Source: Duganella sp. BJB480
Lineage (GTDB): Bacteria; Pseudomonadota; Gammaproteobacteria; Burkholderiales; Burkholderiaceae_D
Assembly (NCBI GenBank): GCA_003416985.1
Contig: QVIN01000003.1
Coordinates: 310,001 to 374,000, forward strand
DNA length: 64,000 nt
Reading direction: 5' to 3'
Positions 25,985 to 35,845 of this stretch are shown here, piece by piece. The position numbers and the translations under genes were made by a program. Every line of letters starts with the position of its first letter. Position 1 is the stretch's first letter. Under the pieces are notes generated by a model. That model searched no databases. It was not told where the DNA came from and saw nothing but the letters and a program-made list of their open reading frames with translations.

Positions 25985-27568
25985 GTGAGCAATACCGGCA
26001 ACGGGCCTATGCCCCGGCAAATCCCTTACATCATCGCCAACGAAGGCTGCGAACGCTTCAGCTTCTACGGCATGCGCAACATCCTGACGCCGTTCCTGCT
26101 CAGCACCCTGCTGCTGTTCGTGCCGCTGGCCGACCGCGCCAGCGAGGCCAAGCACGTGTTCCACACCTTCGTCATCGGCGTCTACTTCTTCCCGCTGCTG
26201 GGCGGCTGGCTGGCCGACCGCTGGTTCGGCAAGTACAACACCGTGTTCTGGTTCAGCCTGATCTACGTGGCCGGCCACGCCTGCCTGGCGATCTTCGAGG
26301 ACAACCTCAAGGGCTTCTACTTCGGCCTGTTCCTGATCGCGTTCGGCTCGGGCGGCATCAAGCCGCTGGTGGCGGCGTTTGTCGGCGACCAGTTCGACCA
26401 GACCAACAAGAACCGCGCCAAGGCGGTGTATGACGCCTTCTACTGGATCATCAACTTCGGCTCCTTCTTCGCCTCGCTGCTGATGCCGCTGTTCCTGCGC
26501 GACTACGGCCCGGCCGTCGCCTTCGGCATCCCCGGCATCCTGATGGCGATCGCCACACTGGTGTTCTGGCTCGGCAAGCGCAAGTACATCCACGTGCCGC
26601 CGGCCGCGCCGAACCCGAACTCCTTCAGCAGCGTGGCCCGCACCGCGCTGATGAGCAAGCAGCCCGGCCAATCGCGGCCCGGCCTGGTGGTGGCCGGCAT
26701 CGGCGCGCTGGGCGCGGTGGCGTCGCTGTGCATGACGCCGCAATGGGGCTTCGTCATCGCCGCCTGCCTGGCGCTGGTGTTGGTGCTGGCGTTCGGCGGC
26801 ATCGGCGTGTCGATGCAGCTGGACCGCGCGCGCGGCCTGCACAGCGACGAAGCGGTCGAAGGCGTGCGCGCCGTGCTGCGCGTGCTGATCGTGTTCGCGA
26901 TGGTCACGCCGTTCCACTCGCTGTTCGACCAGAAGGCGTCGACCTGGATCGTGCAGGCCAACGCGATGGAGAGCCCGCTGCTGCACATCTTCGGCTGGGA
27001 GTTCACGCTGCTGCCGGCGCAGATGCAGGCAGTCAATCCGATCCTGGTGATGCTGCTGATCCCGTTCAACAACCTGGCGCTGTATCCGATCATGCGCTTC
27101 ATCGGCATCACGCCGACGCCGCTGCGCCGCATGGGCATGGGCATCGCGCTGGCGGGCGTGTCGTGGATCGTGATCGGCGCCATCCAGCTGCAGATGGATG
27201 CGGGCGACAAGGTGTCCATCCTGTGGCAGCTGCTGCCGTATGCGCTGCTGACGCTGGGCGAGGTGCTGGTGTCGGCGACGGGACTGGAGTTCGCCTACAG
27301 CCAGGCGCCGGCGCCGATGAAGGGCATCATCCTGAGCTTCTGGTACCTGGCCATCACGGTCGGCAACCTGTGGGTGTTGATCGTCAACGCGGGCGTGAAG
27401 AACGACGCGGTCAGCGCGTACATCGCAGGCAGCGGCATGGGCGTGATCGCGTTCCAGATGTTCTTCTTCGCCGCCTTCGCGCTGCTGGTCGCGGCCATCT
27501 TCGCGCTGTACGCGATACGCTACAAGATGGTGGACAACTATCGCAGCGACGCGCTGAAAGCCGCTTAA
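25985..27568 (+). CDS. POT/PTR-family MFS transporter
   Basis: 527 residues from GTG 25985, preceded by AGGAGAGA. The N-terminus IPYIIANEGCERFSFYGMRN has the ExxERFxYYG motif of proton-dependent oligopeptide transporters, followed by GGWLADRWFGKYNTV and the PTR2 signature around FYWIINFGSFFASL. About 14 helices are visible. Family members import di- and tripeptides with protons; some relatives carry other solutes. Its place in a maltodextrin locus, with the same operator motif in front, suggests a co-regulated role, possibly sugar-related, but the substrate is not fixed by sequence. Confidence 0.88.
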   Translation: MSNTGNGPMPRQIPYIIANEGCERFSFYGMRNILTPFLLSTLLLFVPLADRASEAKHVFHTFVIGVYFFPLLGGWLADRWFGKYNTVFWFSLIYVAGHACLAIFEDNLKGFYFGLFLIAFGSGGIKPLVAAFVGDQFDQTNKNRAKAVYDAFYWIINFGSFFASLLMPLFLRDYGPAVAFGIPGILMAIATLVFWLGKRKYIHVPPAAPNPNSFSSVARTALMSKQPGQSRPGLVVAGIGALGAVASLCMTPQWGFVIAACLALVLVLAFGGIGVSMQLDRARGLHSDEAVEGVRAVLRVLIVFAMVTPFHSLFDQKASTWIVQANAMESPLLHIFGWEFTLLPAQMQAVNPILVMLLIPFNNLALYPIMRFIGITPTPLRRMGMGIALAGVSWIVIGAIQLQMDAGDKVSILWQLLPYALLTLGEVLVSATGLEFAYSQAPAPMKGIILSFWYLAITVGNLWVLIVNAGVKNDAVSAYIAGSGMGVIAFQMFFFAAFALLVAAIFALYAIRYKMVDNYRSDALKAA

Positions 27569-27643
27569 GCACCAATCAAAGTATCAAAACTACAGGTTTT
27601 GGATTACCATAACCGGCAAATACACGGGTACTTGCTGGTTTTT

Positions 27644-27658
27644 TGTAGCCGCACTACC
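27644..27658. promoter_or_regulatory. TGTAGCCGCACTACC operator-like site, pullulanase
   Basis: Matches GTAGTNNNACTAC with one change (GTAGC). It ends 28 bp before the pullulanase ATG. Confidence 0.6.
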
Positions 27659-27685
27659 TAAATCTATAGTTTTGGAGGCGGCGAT

Positions 27686-30472
27686 ATGGGCGGTAAGCAT
27701 CTTGGAGTGTGGCGGCGGGTGGCCGGGGTTTCTGTTGGCGGTGCGCTGGCGTTGAGCTGTGCGGCGGCCGCTGCCGCCGATGCGGCGACGCTTGCCGCTT
27801 GCGATGGGCCTTTCGCCACTGTCTTGCATCCAGCCGTCGCCGCCGATGCGCGGGCCTATTGGCTCAATCGCCAGTTGATCAAATGGCCGGGCGCCGATGC
27901 GGTCGGCGGCACATTCAAACTTTATCACTCCGCTTCCGCCTCGCTGCACGCGGCGCCCGGCGCGCGCGTGTCCGGCGCGGATGGCGCGCTGGCGTTGATG
28001 CGCTTCGATGGCGGCTTGCCGGCCGACGTCGCGCAGCGCTTCAAGTTCGTCGGCAACGGCGCGGTGCTGGCGTTGGCCTCCGCCGATGCGGCGCGCCTCG
28101 GTAGCGTATTGAGGCAACAGGTCATGCTGGTGCACGAGGCCGACGATGGCACCGTGCGCGACGCCACCACGCTACAAATCGCCGGCGCGCTCGATGACTT
28201 GTACGCGGGTGCTGCCAAGGCGCGGAATCTGGGCGTCAGTATCGGCGGCTCCGGTGCGCGGGCGGACAAGCGGACCGACTTCAAGCTGTGGGCGCCGACC
28301 GCGCAGCGCGTGGCGCTGTGCACCTACGCCGACGGTTCCGGCAAGGCCACCGCCCTCACCGCCATGCGGCGCGACGACGCCACCGGCATCTGGTCCGCGC
28401 ACCTTGAAGGCAAACGCTCCGGCCAGTACTACCAATACCTGGTGGACGTGGTGGCGCCAACGGCCGGCCTGGTGCGCAACCTCGTCACCGATCCCTACTC
28501 GATCAGCCTGACCACCGATGCGAAGCGCAGCTACATCGCCGACCTGAACACCGCCAACTTGAAACCGGCCGGCTGGGACAAAACCGCCGCCCCGAAAAAG
28601 GTCGCCACCCAGTCCGACATGACGGTCTACGAACTGCATGTGCGCGATTTCTCGATCAACGACAGCACCGTCAGCGCCGCCAACCGCGGTAAGTACGCCG
28701 CCTTCACCGAAGCCGGCTCCAACGGCATGAAGCACCTTGCGGCGCTCAGCAAGGCCGGCATGACCGACATCCACCTGCTGCCGGTCTTCGACATCGGCAG
28801 CGTGCCGGAAAAAGGCTGCGGGACGCCCGCCATCCCGGCCGGTCTGCCACCGGACAGCGAAGTGCCGCAAGCGCTCGTCGCAAAGACCCAGTCCACCGAC
28901 TGCTACAACTGGGGCTACGATCCCTACCACTACAACGCGCCGGAAGGCAGCTACGCCACCGATCCGGCCGACGGCGCGAAACGCATCATCGAGTTCCGCC
29001 AGATGGTGCAGGCGCTGCACAAGACCGGCCTGCGCGTCGGCATGGACGTGGTGTACAACCACACCTTCATCGCGGGCCAGAACGAAAAGTCGGTGCTGGA
29101 CCGCGTGGTCCCCGGCTACTACCACCGCCTGAACGACAAGGGCGCGATCGAACGCTCCACCTGCTGCGACAACACCGCCACCGAAAACCTGATGATGGCC
29201 AAGCTGATGATCGACTCCGTCGAACAGTGGGCGGTGCAGTACAAGATCGACTCCTTCCGCTTCGACCTGATGGGCCACCAGCCGCGCGCCGCGATGGAGC
29301 AGCTGCAAGCGCGCGCCGATCGCGCCACCGGCCGCCACGTCAACCTTATCGGCGAAGGCTGGAACTTCGGCGAAGTGGCCGACGGTGCACGCTTCGTGCA
29401 GGCGTCGCAGCTATCGCTCAACGGCAGCGGCATCGGCACCTTCAGCGACCGCGCGCGCGACGCCGTGCGCGGCGGCGGTGCCGGCGACAGCGGCGTGCAG
29501 ATGATCACGCAGCAGGGCTACATCAATGGCCTGGTGTACGACGCCAACGCGCAAGCGGGCAAGCGCCCCGCCAGCGACCTGCTGCAAGCATCGGACCTGG
29601 TCAAGGCCGGCCTGGCCGGCTCGATCCGCAGCTACCCGCTGCAAACATGGGACGGCAAGACGCGGCAACTGCAGGACATCGTCTACGGCGGCAACCAGCC
29701 GGCCGGCTACGCCAGCGAGCCGGGCGAAGTGGTCAACTACGTCGAGAACCACGACAACCAGACGCTGTATGACATCAACGCCTTCAAGCTGCCGCAGTCC
29801 ACCACCAGCGCCGAACGCGCGCAGGTGCAGATGCTGGGCGCCGCCATCAACGCCTTCAGCCAGGGCGTGGCCTACTTCCACGCGGGCTTCGACATCCTGC
29901 GATCCAAATCGCTGGACCGCAACAGCTTCGAATCGGGCGACTGGTTCAACCGCATCGACTGGAGCTACCAGGACAACTACTACGGCACCGGCGTGCCGCG
30001 CGCGGAGGACAACGGCAAGGACTACGCCCTGATCAAGCCCCTGCTGCGCGACACCACCATCAAGCCGTCGCCGAAGGACATCGCCTACGCGCGCGACGCC
30101 TTCCGCGACCTGCTGGCGATCCGCGCCAGCAGCACGCTGTTCCGCCTGCGCACGGCGGCGGACATCAAGCAGCGCCTGCGCTTCCACAACACCGGCGGCG
30201 GCCAAGTGCCGACCATGATCGTCGCCCACCTGGACGGCGCGGGCTACGCGGGCGCCAACTTCAAGTCCATCACCTACTTGATCAACGTCGACAAAGTGGC
30301 GCAGCGCGTGACGGTCGCGGAAGAAAAGGACCGCCGCTACCAGCTGCATCCGGTCCACACCGACATGGCCGCAGCGGACAAACGCGTGGCCCTGGAAGCC
30401 AAATACGACGCGGCCTCCGGCACGTTTGCAATTCCGCCACGCAGCGCCGTGGTATTCGTAGAAAAGAACTAA
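27686..30472 (+). CDS. pulA: Secreted pullulanase-type alpha-1,6-glucosidase (GH13)
   Basis: 928 residues with a signal peptide to about residue 34 (AAAAADAATLA). An N-terminal pullulanase-associated beta domain (~40-170) is followed by a CBM48-like early sandwich domain (FKLWAPTAQRVALC) and the catalytic barrel with YNWGYDPYHYNAPEGSYAT, the pullulanase fingerprint. The barrel also has VGMDVVYNHT, the nucleophile Asp in IDSFRFDLMGHQP, the acid Glu in LIGEGWNFG and YVENHDNQTL. It cleaves alpha-1,6 branch points of pullulan, starch or glycogen fragments. An operator-like palindrome sits before its start. Confidence 0.95.
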   Translation: MGGKHLGVWRRVAGVSVGGALALSCAAAAAADAATLAACDGPFATVLHPAVAADARAYWLNRQLIKWPGADAVGGTFKLYHSASASLHAAPGARVSGADGALALMRFDGGLPADVAQRFKFVGNGAVLALASADAARLGSVLRQQVMLVHEADDGTVRDATTLQIAGALDDLYAGAAKARNLGVSIGGSGARADKRTDFKLWAPTAQRVALCTYADGSGKATALTAMRRDDATGIWSAHLEGKRSGQYYQYLVDVVAPTAGLVRNLVTDPYSISLTTDAKRSYIADLNTANLKPAGWDKTAAPKKVATQSDMTVYELHVRDFSINDSTVSAANRGKYAAFTEAGSNGMKHLAALSKAGMTDIHLLPVFDIGSVPEKGCGTPAIPAGLPPDSEVPQALVAKTQSTDCYNWGYDPYHYNAPEGSYATDPADGAKRIIEFRQMVQALHKTGLRVGMDVVYNHTFIAGQNEKSVLDRVVPGYYHRLNDKGAIERSTCCDNTATENLMMAKLMIDSVEQWAVQYKIDSFRFDLMGHQPRAAMEQLQARADRATGRHVNLIGEGWNFGEVADGARFVQASQLSLNGSGIGTFSDRARDAVRGGGAGDSGVQMITQQGYINGLVYDANAQAGKRPASDLLQASDLVKAGLAGSIRSYPLQTWDGKTRQLQDIVYGGNQPAGYASEPGEVVNYVENHDNQTLYDINAFKLPQSTTSAERAQVQMLGAAINAFSQGVAYFHAGFDILRSKSLDRNSFESGDWFNRIDWSYQDNYYGTGVPRAEDNGKDYALIKPLLRDTTIKPSPKDIAYARDAFRDLLAIRASSTLFRLRTAADIKQRLRFHNTGGGQVPTMIVAHLDGAGYAGANFKSITYLINVDKVAQRVTVAEEKDRRYQLHPVHTDMAAADKRVALEAKYDAASGTFAIPPRSAVVFVEKN

Positions 30473-30520
30473 ACACCGTGATATCTTTTTGGCTCCCCAT
30501 CGATCCAGAAAGAGACCACA

Positions 30521-30880
30521 ATGAGACGCAACCCCATCGCAGCGCTGCTGCTACTGCTCACGCTCAGCGCCTGCGGTGGCGGCGGCGACTACGTCGCGCA
30601 GGCTAACCGTGCACCGGTCGCCGCCGCCGGCCCCGCGCAAAGCGTGGCCGCCGGCACGTCGATCAAGCTGGCCGGCAGCGGCACCGATGCCGACCAGGAT
30701 ATCCTCAGCTACACCTGGACGCTGACCAGGCCCACCGGCAGCGCGGCGACCCTGCTCAATTCCAAGGTCGCCACGCCGACCTTCTTTGCCGACCTGCCGG
30801 GCGTCTACACCGCCACGCTGGTGGTCGACGACGGCAAACTCAGTAGCGCGCCCTCGTCCGTGGTCATCACGGCGCAGTAG
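30521..30880 (+). CDS. Small PKD-type lipoprotein
   Basis: 119 residues. Lipobox LSA-C18 is followed by GGGGD. The mature part is one Ig-like PKD domain: NRAPVAAAGPAQSVAAG, DADQDILSYTWTLTRP and GVYTATLVVDDGKLSSAP are the characteristic strands. PKD domains often sit on extracellular glycosidases or surface proteins as spacers or binding modules. It follows the pullulanase by 48 bp on the same strand and may help surface retention. Its partner is unknown. Confidence 0.8.
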   Translation: MRRNPIAALLLLLTLSACGGGGDYVAQANRAPVAAAGPAQSVAAGTSIKLAGSGTDADQDILSYTWTLTRPTGSAATLLNSKVATPTFFADLPGVYTATLVVDDGKLSSAPSSVVITAQ

Positions 30881-30996
30881 CTGTCGCACCTCGTTTAGTG
30901 CGGCGCCATTAAACATGGCGGCCGCCAAGGCCCGCGGGTTCCCGGCGACGGCATAGCTGCTACACTAGATTTTCGCCCGTCACCGTCGTCCACAAC

Positions 30997-33285
30997 ATGA
31001 AACTGCACACGCTCGCGCTGCCCCTTTTCTTCTTCGCGTTGACCGCTTCCGCCGCCCCCGTCGCCGATCCGGTCGAATTGATCAATCCCCTGATGGGCAC
31101 CGCCAGCAAGCCGGAACTCTCGAACGGCAATACCTACCCGGCCATCGCCATGCCGTGGGGGATGAACTTCTGGACGCCGCAAACCGGCAAGATGGGCAAC
31201 GGCTGGGCCTACACCTACGACGCCGACAAGATCCGCGGCTTCAAGCAGACACACCAACCCTCGCCGTGGATGAACGACTACGGCCAGTTCGCCATCATGC
31301 CCGTGACGGGAAAACTCAAGTTCACGCAGGACGACCGCGCCAGCTGGTTCTCGCACAAGGCGGAAGTGGCGAAGCCGTACTACTACAGCGTCTACCTGGC
31401 CGACGCCGACGTGACCACCGAAATCGCACCGACCGAACGCGCAGCGCAGTTCCGCTTCACCTTCCCCAAGACCGACCAGGCCTACGTGGTGGTGGACGCC
31501 TACGACAAGGGCTCGTACATCAAGGTGATTCCGTCGGAACGCAAGATCGTCGGCTACAGCACGCGCTACGCGCGCGGCCCGCTGCCGAAGAACTTCAAAA
31601 ACTACTTCGTCATCTATTTCGACAAGCCCTTCGCCTCCACCCGCATCTGGAGCGGCGACAAGCTGGCCGGCGACGTGATGGAACTGGCCAGCGACCATAG
31701 CGGCGCGGTGGTCGGCTTCAAGACCGAAAAAGGCGAGAAGGTCGGCATGCGCGTGGCCTCCTCCTTCATCAGCGAGGAACAGGCGGAGCTGAACCTGAAG
31801 CGCGAACTGGCCTCCGACAGCTTCGACACCACCGCGCAAAAAGGCAAGGACGTGTGGAACAAGACGCTGAGCCGCATCAGCGTGGAAGGCGGCAGCGATG
31901 AGCAGACGCGCACCTTCTATTCCAGCCTGTATCGCATGCTGTTCTTCCCGAATAAGCTGTACGAGATCGACGCCAACAACCAAGTGGTGCACTGGAGTCC
32001 CTACAACGGCAAGATCCTGCCCGGTTATATGTTCGCCGGCACCGGCTTCTGGGACACCTTCCGCGCGCTGTATCCCTTCCTGAACCTGATGTACCCGTCG
32101 ATCAACCGCGAGATGCAGGCAGGCCTGGCCAACGACTACAAGGAAAGCGGCTGGCTGCCCGAGTGGTCCAGCCCCGGCCTGGCCGACGTCATGATCGGCA
32201 ATAACTCGGCTTCGGTGGTGGCGGACGCCTACATCAAGGGCCTGCGCGGCTACGACATCGAAACGCTGTGGCAGGCGCTCAAGCACGGCGCCGACAACGA
32301 AGGGCCGATGAGCGCCGTCGGCCGCGCCGGCGTCAAGTACTACAACGAACTTGGCTACGTGCCATACGACGTCAAGATCAACGAGAACGCCGCCCGCACG
32401 CTGGAATACGCGTACGACGATTTCACCATCTACCAGTTGGGCAAGGCGCTCGGCAAGCCGCAGTCGGAGATCGCCATCTACGCGCAGCGGGCGATGAACT
32501 ACAAGAAGCTGTTCGACCCGGAGACGGGCCTCATGCGCGGCAAGAACAAGGATGGCAGCTTCCAGTCGCCCTTCAACCCCTTCAAATGGGGCGACGCCTT
32601 CACCGAGGGGAACAGCTGGCACTACACCTGGTCCGTGTTCCACGACGTGAACGGGCTGGTGGACCTGATGGGCGGCCGCGAGAAGTTCGTCGCCAAGCTG
32701 GATCAGGTGTTCGCGCTGCCGCCGACCTTCGACGAGAGCTACTACGGTGAAGTAATCCACGAAATTCGCGAAATGCAGATCGCGAACATGGGCCAGTACG
32801 CGCATGGCAACCAGCCTATCCAGCACATGATCTACCTGTACGGCTACGCCGGCGCGCCGTGGAAGACGCAGTACTGGGCGCGCGAGACCATGAACCGCCT
32901 GTACAAGGCCACGCCCGACGGCTACTGCGGCGACGAGGACAACGGCCAGACCTCCGCGTGGTATGTATTCTCGGCGCTGGGCTTCTACCCGGTCACGCCG
33001 GCGGTGCCGCAGTACGTGGTCGGCGCGCCGCTGTTCAAGAAGGTCACGCTGCGGCTGGAGAACGGCAAGACGGTGGTCATCAACGCACCGGCCAACAGCG
33101 ACAGCAAGCGCTATGTGAACGCGCTCAAGGTCGACGGCAAGGCCTACTCGAAGAACTGGCTGAGCCACGCGAGCCTGATGCAGGGCGCGGTGCTGGACTT
33201 CGACATGTCCAACCAGCCGAACAAGCAGCGCGCCACCGCCCCGGCCGACGCGCCCTACTCGCTGTCGACCGACCCGCATCCCTGA
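30997..33285 (+). CDS. GH92 alpha-mannosidase, secreted
   Basis: 762 residues. A signal peptide ends about residue 19 (LTASAA). GH92 markers are INPLMGTASKPELSNGNTYP at the N-terminal sandwich, MPWGMNFWTPQTG, the catalytic-domain segment GNSWHYTWSVFHDVNGL with general acid/base surroundings, GNQPIQHMIYLYGYAG, DEDNGQTSAWYVFSALGFYP and YVVGAPLFKKV. GH92 enzymes are calcium-dependent exo-alpha-mannosidases, often alpha-1,2, acting on mannans or N-glycans. It is the one gene in the glucan block that targets mannose. No operator-like palindrome is seen before it. Confidence 0.93.
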   Translation: MKLHTLALPLFFFALTASAAPVADPVELINPLMGTASKPELSNGNTYPAIAMPWGMNFWTPQTGKMGNGWAYTYDADKIRGFKQTHQPSPWMNDYGQFAIMPVTGKLKFTQDDRASWFSHKAEVAKPYYYSVYLADADVTTEIAPTERAAQFRFTFPKTDQAYVVVDAYDKGSYIKVIPSERKIVGYSTRYARGPLPKNFKNYFVIYFDKPFASTRIWSGDKLAGDVMELASDHSGAVVGFKTEKGEKVGMRVASSFISEEQAELNLKRELASDSFDTTAQKGKDVWNKTLSRISVEGGSDEQTRTFYSSLYRMLFFPNKLYEIDANNQVVHWSPYNGKILPGYMFAGTGFWDTFRALYPFLNLMYPSINREMQAGLANDYKESGWLPEWSSPGLADVMIGNNSASVVADAYIKGLRGYDIETLWQALKHGADNEGPMSAVGRAGVKYYNELGYVPYDVKINENAARTLEYAYDDFTIYQLGKALGKPQSEIAIYAQRAMNYKKLFDPETGLMRGKNKDGSFQSPFNPFKWGDAFTEGNSWHYTWSVFHDVNGLVDLMGGREKFVAKLDQVFALPPTFDESYYGEVIHEIREMQIANMGQYAHGNQPIQHMIYLYGYAGAPWKTQYWARETMNRLYKATPDGYCGDEDNGQTSAWYVFSALGFYPVTPAVPQYVVGAPLFKKVTLRLENGKTVVINAPANSDSKRYVNALKVDGKAYSKNWLSHASLMQGAVLDFDMSNQPNKQRATAPADAPYSLSTDPHP

Positions 33286-33389
33286 CGGCGAACGCCAGGC
33301 CGCAGTTCAGCCGTCGATGCCGTTGCGGTCGACGACCGCGTCCTCAGGCGACAACACACGGCCATCCTGTGCGCGCAGCCGTCGTCCGG

Positions 33390-33866
33390 CTGCACCTGCG
33401 CGGGATCACGCTGCTCATGCACGATTTCGGCGGTCCGGTCGGCATGGGCCTGGCCGCTCGGCACCCGGAGCGCATCGCCCGCGTCATCTCGGCCAACGGC
33501 CCCACTCCGTTCGGGCAGCCCGATTTGTCTTCCCGCCTGATCGCGAACGCGCAGGTCTCGCCGTGGTTTCAATGGATACTGAAAGCAGAGTCGAAACAGC
33601 GGCTGGCTGCGCGCCTATGCCGCGCACTACGCCGCGCCAGCCGATTGCCTGGGCGCGATCGGCCGGGCAAAGGGATTTGCGACCGGCGCGCATCAATTCG
33701 AAACGCCCGGCGCCGCGGCTATTCCCGAACACGGAGGTGCATACGCTGCCGGGCGTGGGCCATTACTGCCTTGAAGATGCGCCCGAAGCGGTAACTACGT
33801 TGGTCGCGCAATTCATGGAGCGCATTCCGGTAGCGATCCGCTGCCAGTCGTCAGATCCGCAACACT
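33390..33866 (+). pseudogene. Remnant of an alpha/beta-hydrolase (haloalkane-dehalogenase-like)
   Basis: Fragments of one protein are spread over three frames. LLMHDFGGPVGMGLAARHPE with the nucleophile-elbow Asp is in one. AHYAAPADCLGAIGRAKGFA follows in a second. FPNTEVHTLPGVGHYCLEDA with the catalytic His is in a third. No start or N-terminal beta strands remain in a usable frame. At least two frameshifts are needed, so this is a decayed gene downstream of GH92. A sequencing error could explain one shift but hardly the missing N-terminus. Confidence 0.75.
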
Positions 33867-34036
33867 GAAAGAAAAGGGCATGGGAATCATGGTATGCTGT
33901 GATTTCCACTCAGCAATTAGCGGTAGTTAATTGCAATCAGGGAGCCACGCCCCGCTCCCCGCAGTCCCCTCCCAGTGCCCAGTCCCGCATTGAATAGCAC
34001 CCTGTCCTTAATCGCTTTTCGCGCAGAGACCAGACC

Positions 34037-35845
34037 ATGACTATTTCGTGCCAGCTTACTGAATCGAGGCGCCTTGACGCCCTCCATAAACTGAACCTGC
34101 TCGACACGCCGCCCAGCGAAGCCTTCGACCGCATCACGCGCATGGCCGCCAGCCTGTTCCAGCTGCCGATTGCCGCCGTGTCGCTGACCGACGCCGACCG
34201 CCAGTGGTTCAAGTCGCGCGTCGGGGTCGAGCATACCTCCATACCCCGCGTGCGTGCGCCCTGCGGCAACGTCGCCGACAACGCCGAGGTGCTGGTGATT
34301 CCCGACCTGCTGGATGATCCGTATTTCCGCGACAGCCCGCTGGTCGCCAGCGGTATCCGCTACTACGCCGGCGCGCCGCTGACCACCGCGCAGGGACACT
34401 GCCTTGGTGCGATGTGCGTATTCGGACGGGAACCGCGCGCCACCACACCGCAAGAACTGACCGCGCTGTGCGACCTCGCCGGCATGGTCATGGCGCAGAT
34501 CGAAATGCAGCACGCGATGGGGCGCATCGATCCACTCAGCGGCCTGCCGAACCGCAACCAGTTCCTGGAGGACTTCCAGGACATGCAGCGCGACCGCCCC
34601 GCCGGCGAACAGGGGCTGGCGGTGCTGATCAACCTGGCGACGCCCGAACAACTGAGCCACGCCGCGCGGGCGATGGATCCATCCTATCTGGACGAGTTGG
34701 TGACCGACGCCGCCCGCTGGCTGCGCGCCGAGGTGGGCCCCGGTCGCAGCGTCTACCATGTGACGACCACGCAATTCGCACTGATCGCGTCACCCGGCAT
34801 GACGCTCGACACTTATCTGCCGCTGCTGGAGGCGAGGATGGCACACGCGCGCGGCGCCGCCAAATCTCGCCATGTGGCGACACCCACCGTCGGCGTCGCG
34901 CCCTTCGAAGTCGGCGGCGCCGATTGCCTCAGCGTGCTGCGCCAGGCACAGTGCGCCGCCCACGACGCCATCGACACGCGCACCCACGTCGCCGTCTACT
35001 CCGAGGCCGAGGACACGCTGTACCAGCGCCGCTTCACGCTGCTCAACGACTTCGGCTCCGCGCTCGAAAGCCAGGACCAGCTACGGCTGGTGTACCAGCC
35101 CCGCATCGACATCGGCACCGGCGCCTGCATCGGCGCCGAGGCGCTGCTGCGCTGGAACCATCCGGCGCTGGGCGCCATCGGTCCCGGCGAGTTCATACCC
35201 ATGATAGAACGCTCCGGGCTCGCGCACGCCACAACCGCCTGGGTGCTGGCGGCGGCGTTGCAGCAGCAGCGTCGATGGCGCGACGAGGGGATCTGCCTGC
35301 AGATGTCGATCAACGTATCGGCGGCGAACCTGCAGGAGCCGGACTTCGCCGCGGTCCTGGAGACCGGACTGAAACAACACGACCTGCCGCCGGACTCCAT
35401 CGAGCTGGAAATCACGGAGAGCGCGATCATGGCGCAGCCAGTCAAAGCCCACGCCATGCTGGACACCATCGCCGCCACCGGCGTGCGGCTGGCGATCGAC
35501 GATTTCGGCACAGGCTACAGCAGCCTGTCCTACCTGCAGCGCATGCCGGCCGACGTGGTGAAGATCGACCAGTCCTTCGTCATCGGACTGGAAGACGATG
35601 TGCGCAAGCAGGCGCTGGTGGCGACGATGATCACGCTGTCGCAGGATCTCGGCCACCGCGTGGTGGCCGAGGGCGTGGAATGCGAGGAGGTACTGATCTT
35701 CCTGCGCCAGGCGGGCTGCGACGAGGCGCAGGGCTTCATGTTCGCGCGGCCGATGGAGGCCGATGTCTTCAGCGGCTGGAGGTCAGTGCCTCCAGGTGCT
35801 ACTCCTGGCCGATCAACACCACCGCATTGCGCGCACCAAACGTAA
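34037..35845 (+). CDS. GAF-(degenerate GGDEF)-EAL cyclic-di-GMP phosphodiesterase
   Basis: 602 residues. A GAF domain lies at ~20-160 ([20 protein letters not shown]), then a GGDEF-like domain starts at [16 protein letters not shown] whose active loop reads TTTQF instead of GGDEF, so no cyclase activity is expected. The EAL domain (~335-590) keeps the catalytic set: [39 protein letters not shown] and VAEGVE. It should hydrolyse c-di-GMP under control of the GAF ligand. It is cytoplasmic. Its 3' end overlaps the convergent amylase gene by 47 bp, an unusual arrangement. Confidence 0.92.
   Translation: MTISCQLTESRRLDALHKLNLLDTPPSEAFDRITRMAASLFQLPIAAVSLTDADRQWFKSRVGVEHTSIPRVRAPCGNVADNAEVLVIPDLLDDPYFRDSPLVASGIRYYAGAPLTTAQGHCLGAMCVFGREPRATTPQELTALCDLAGMVMAQIEMQHAMGRIDPLSGLPNRNQFLEDFQDMQRDRPAGEQGLAVLINLATPEQLSHAARAMDPSYLDELVTDAARWLRAEVGPGRSVYHVTTTQFALIASPGMTLDTYLPLLEARMAHARGAAKSRHVATPTVGVAPFEVGGADCLSVLRQAQCAAHDAIDTRTHVAVYSEAEDTLYQRRFTLLNDFGSALESQDQLRLVYQPRIDIGTGACIGAEALLRWNHPALGAIGPGEFIPMIERSGLAHATTAWVLAAALQQQRRWRDEGICLQMSINVSAANLQEPDFAAVLETGLKQHDLPPDSIELEITESAIMAQPVKAHAMLDTIAATGVRLAIDDFGTGYSSLSYLQRMPADVVKIDQSFVIGLEDDVRKQALVATMITLSQDLGHRVVAEGVECEEVLIFLRQAGCDEAQGFMFARPMEADVFSGWRSVPPGATPGRSTPPHCAHQT

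Noticed and set aside
30895..33279. A 794-codon minus-strand open frame opposite GH92
   Set aside because: Antisense shadow of a high-GC gene; no domain and a biased His/Val/Ala composition.
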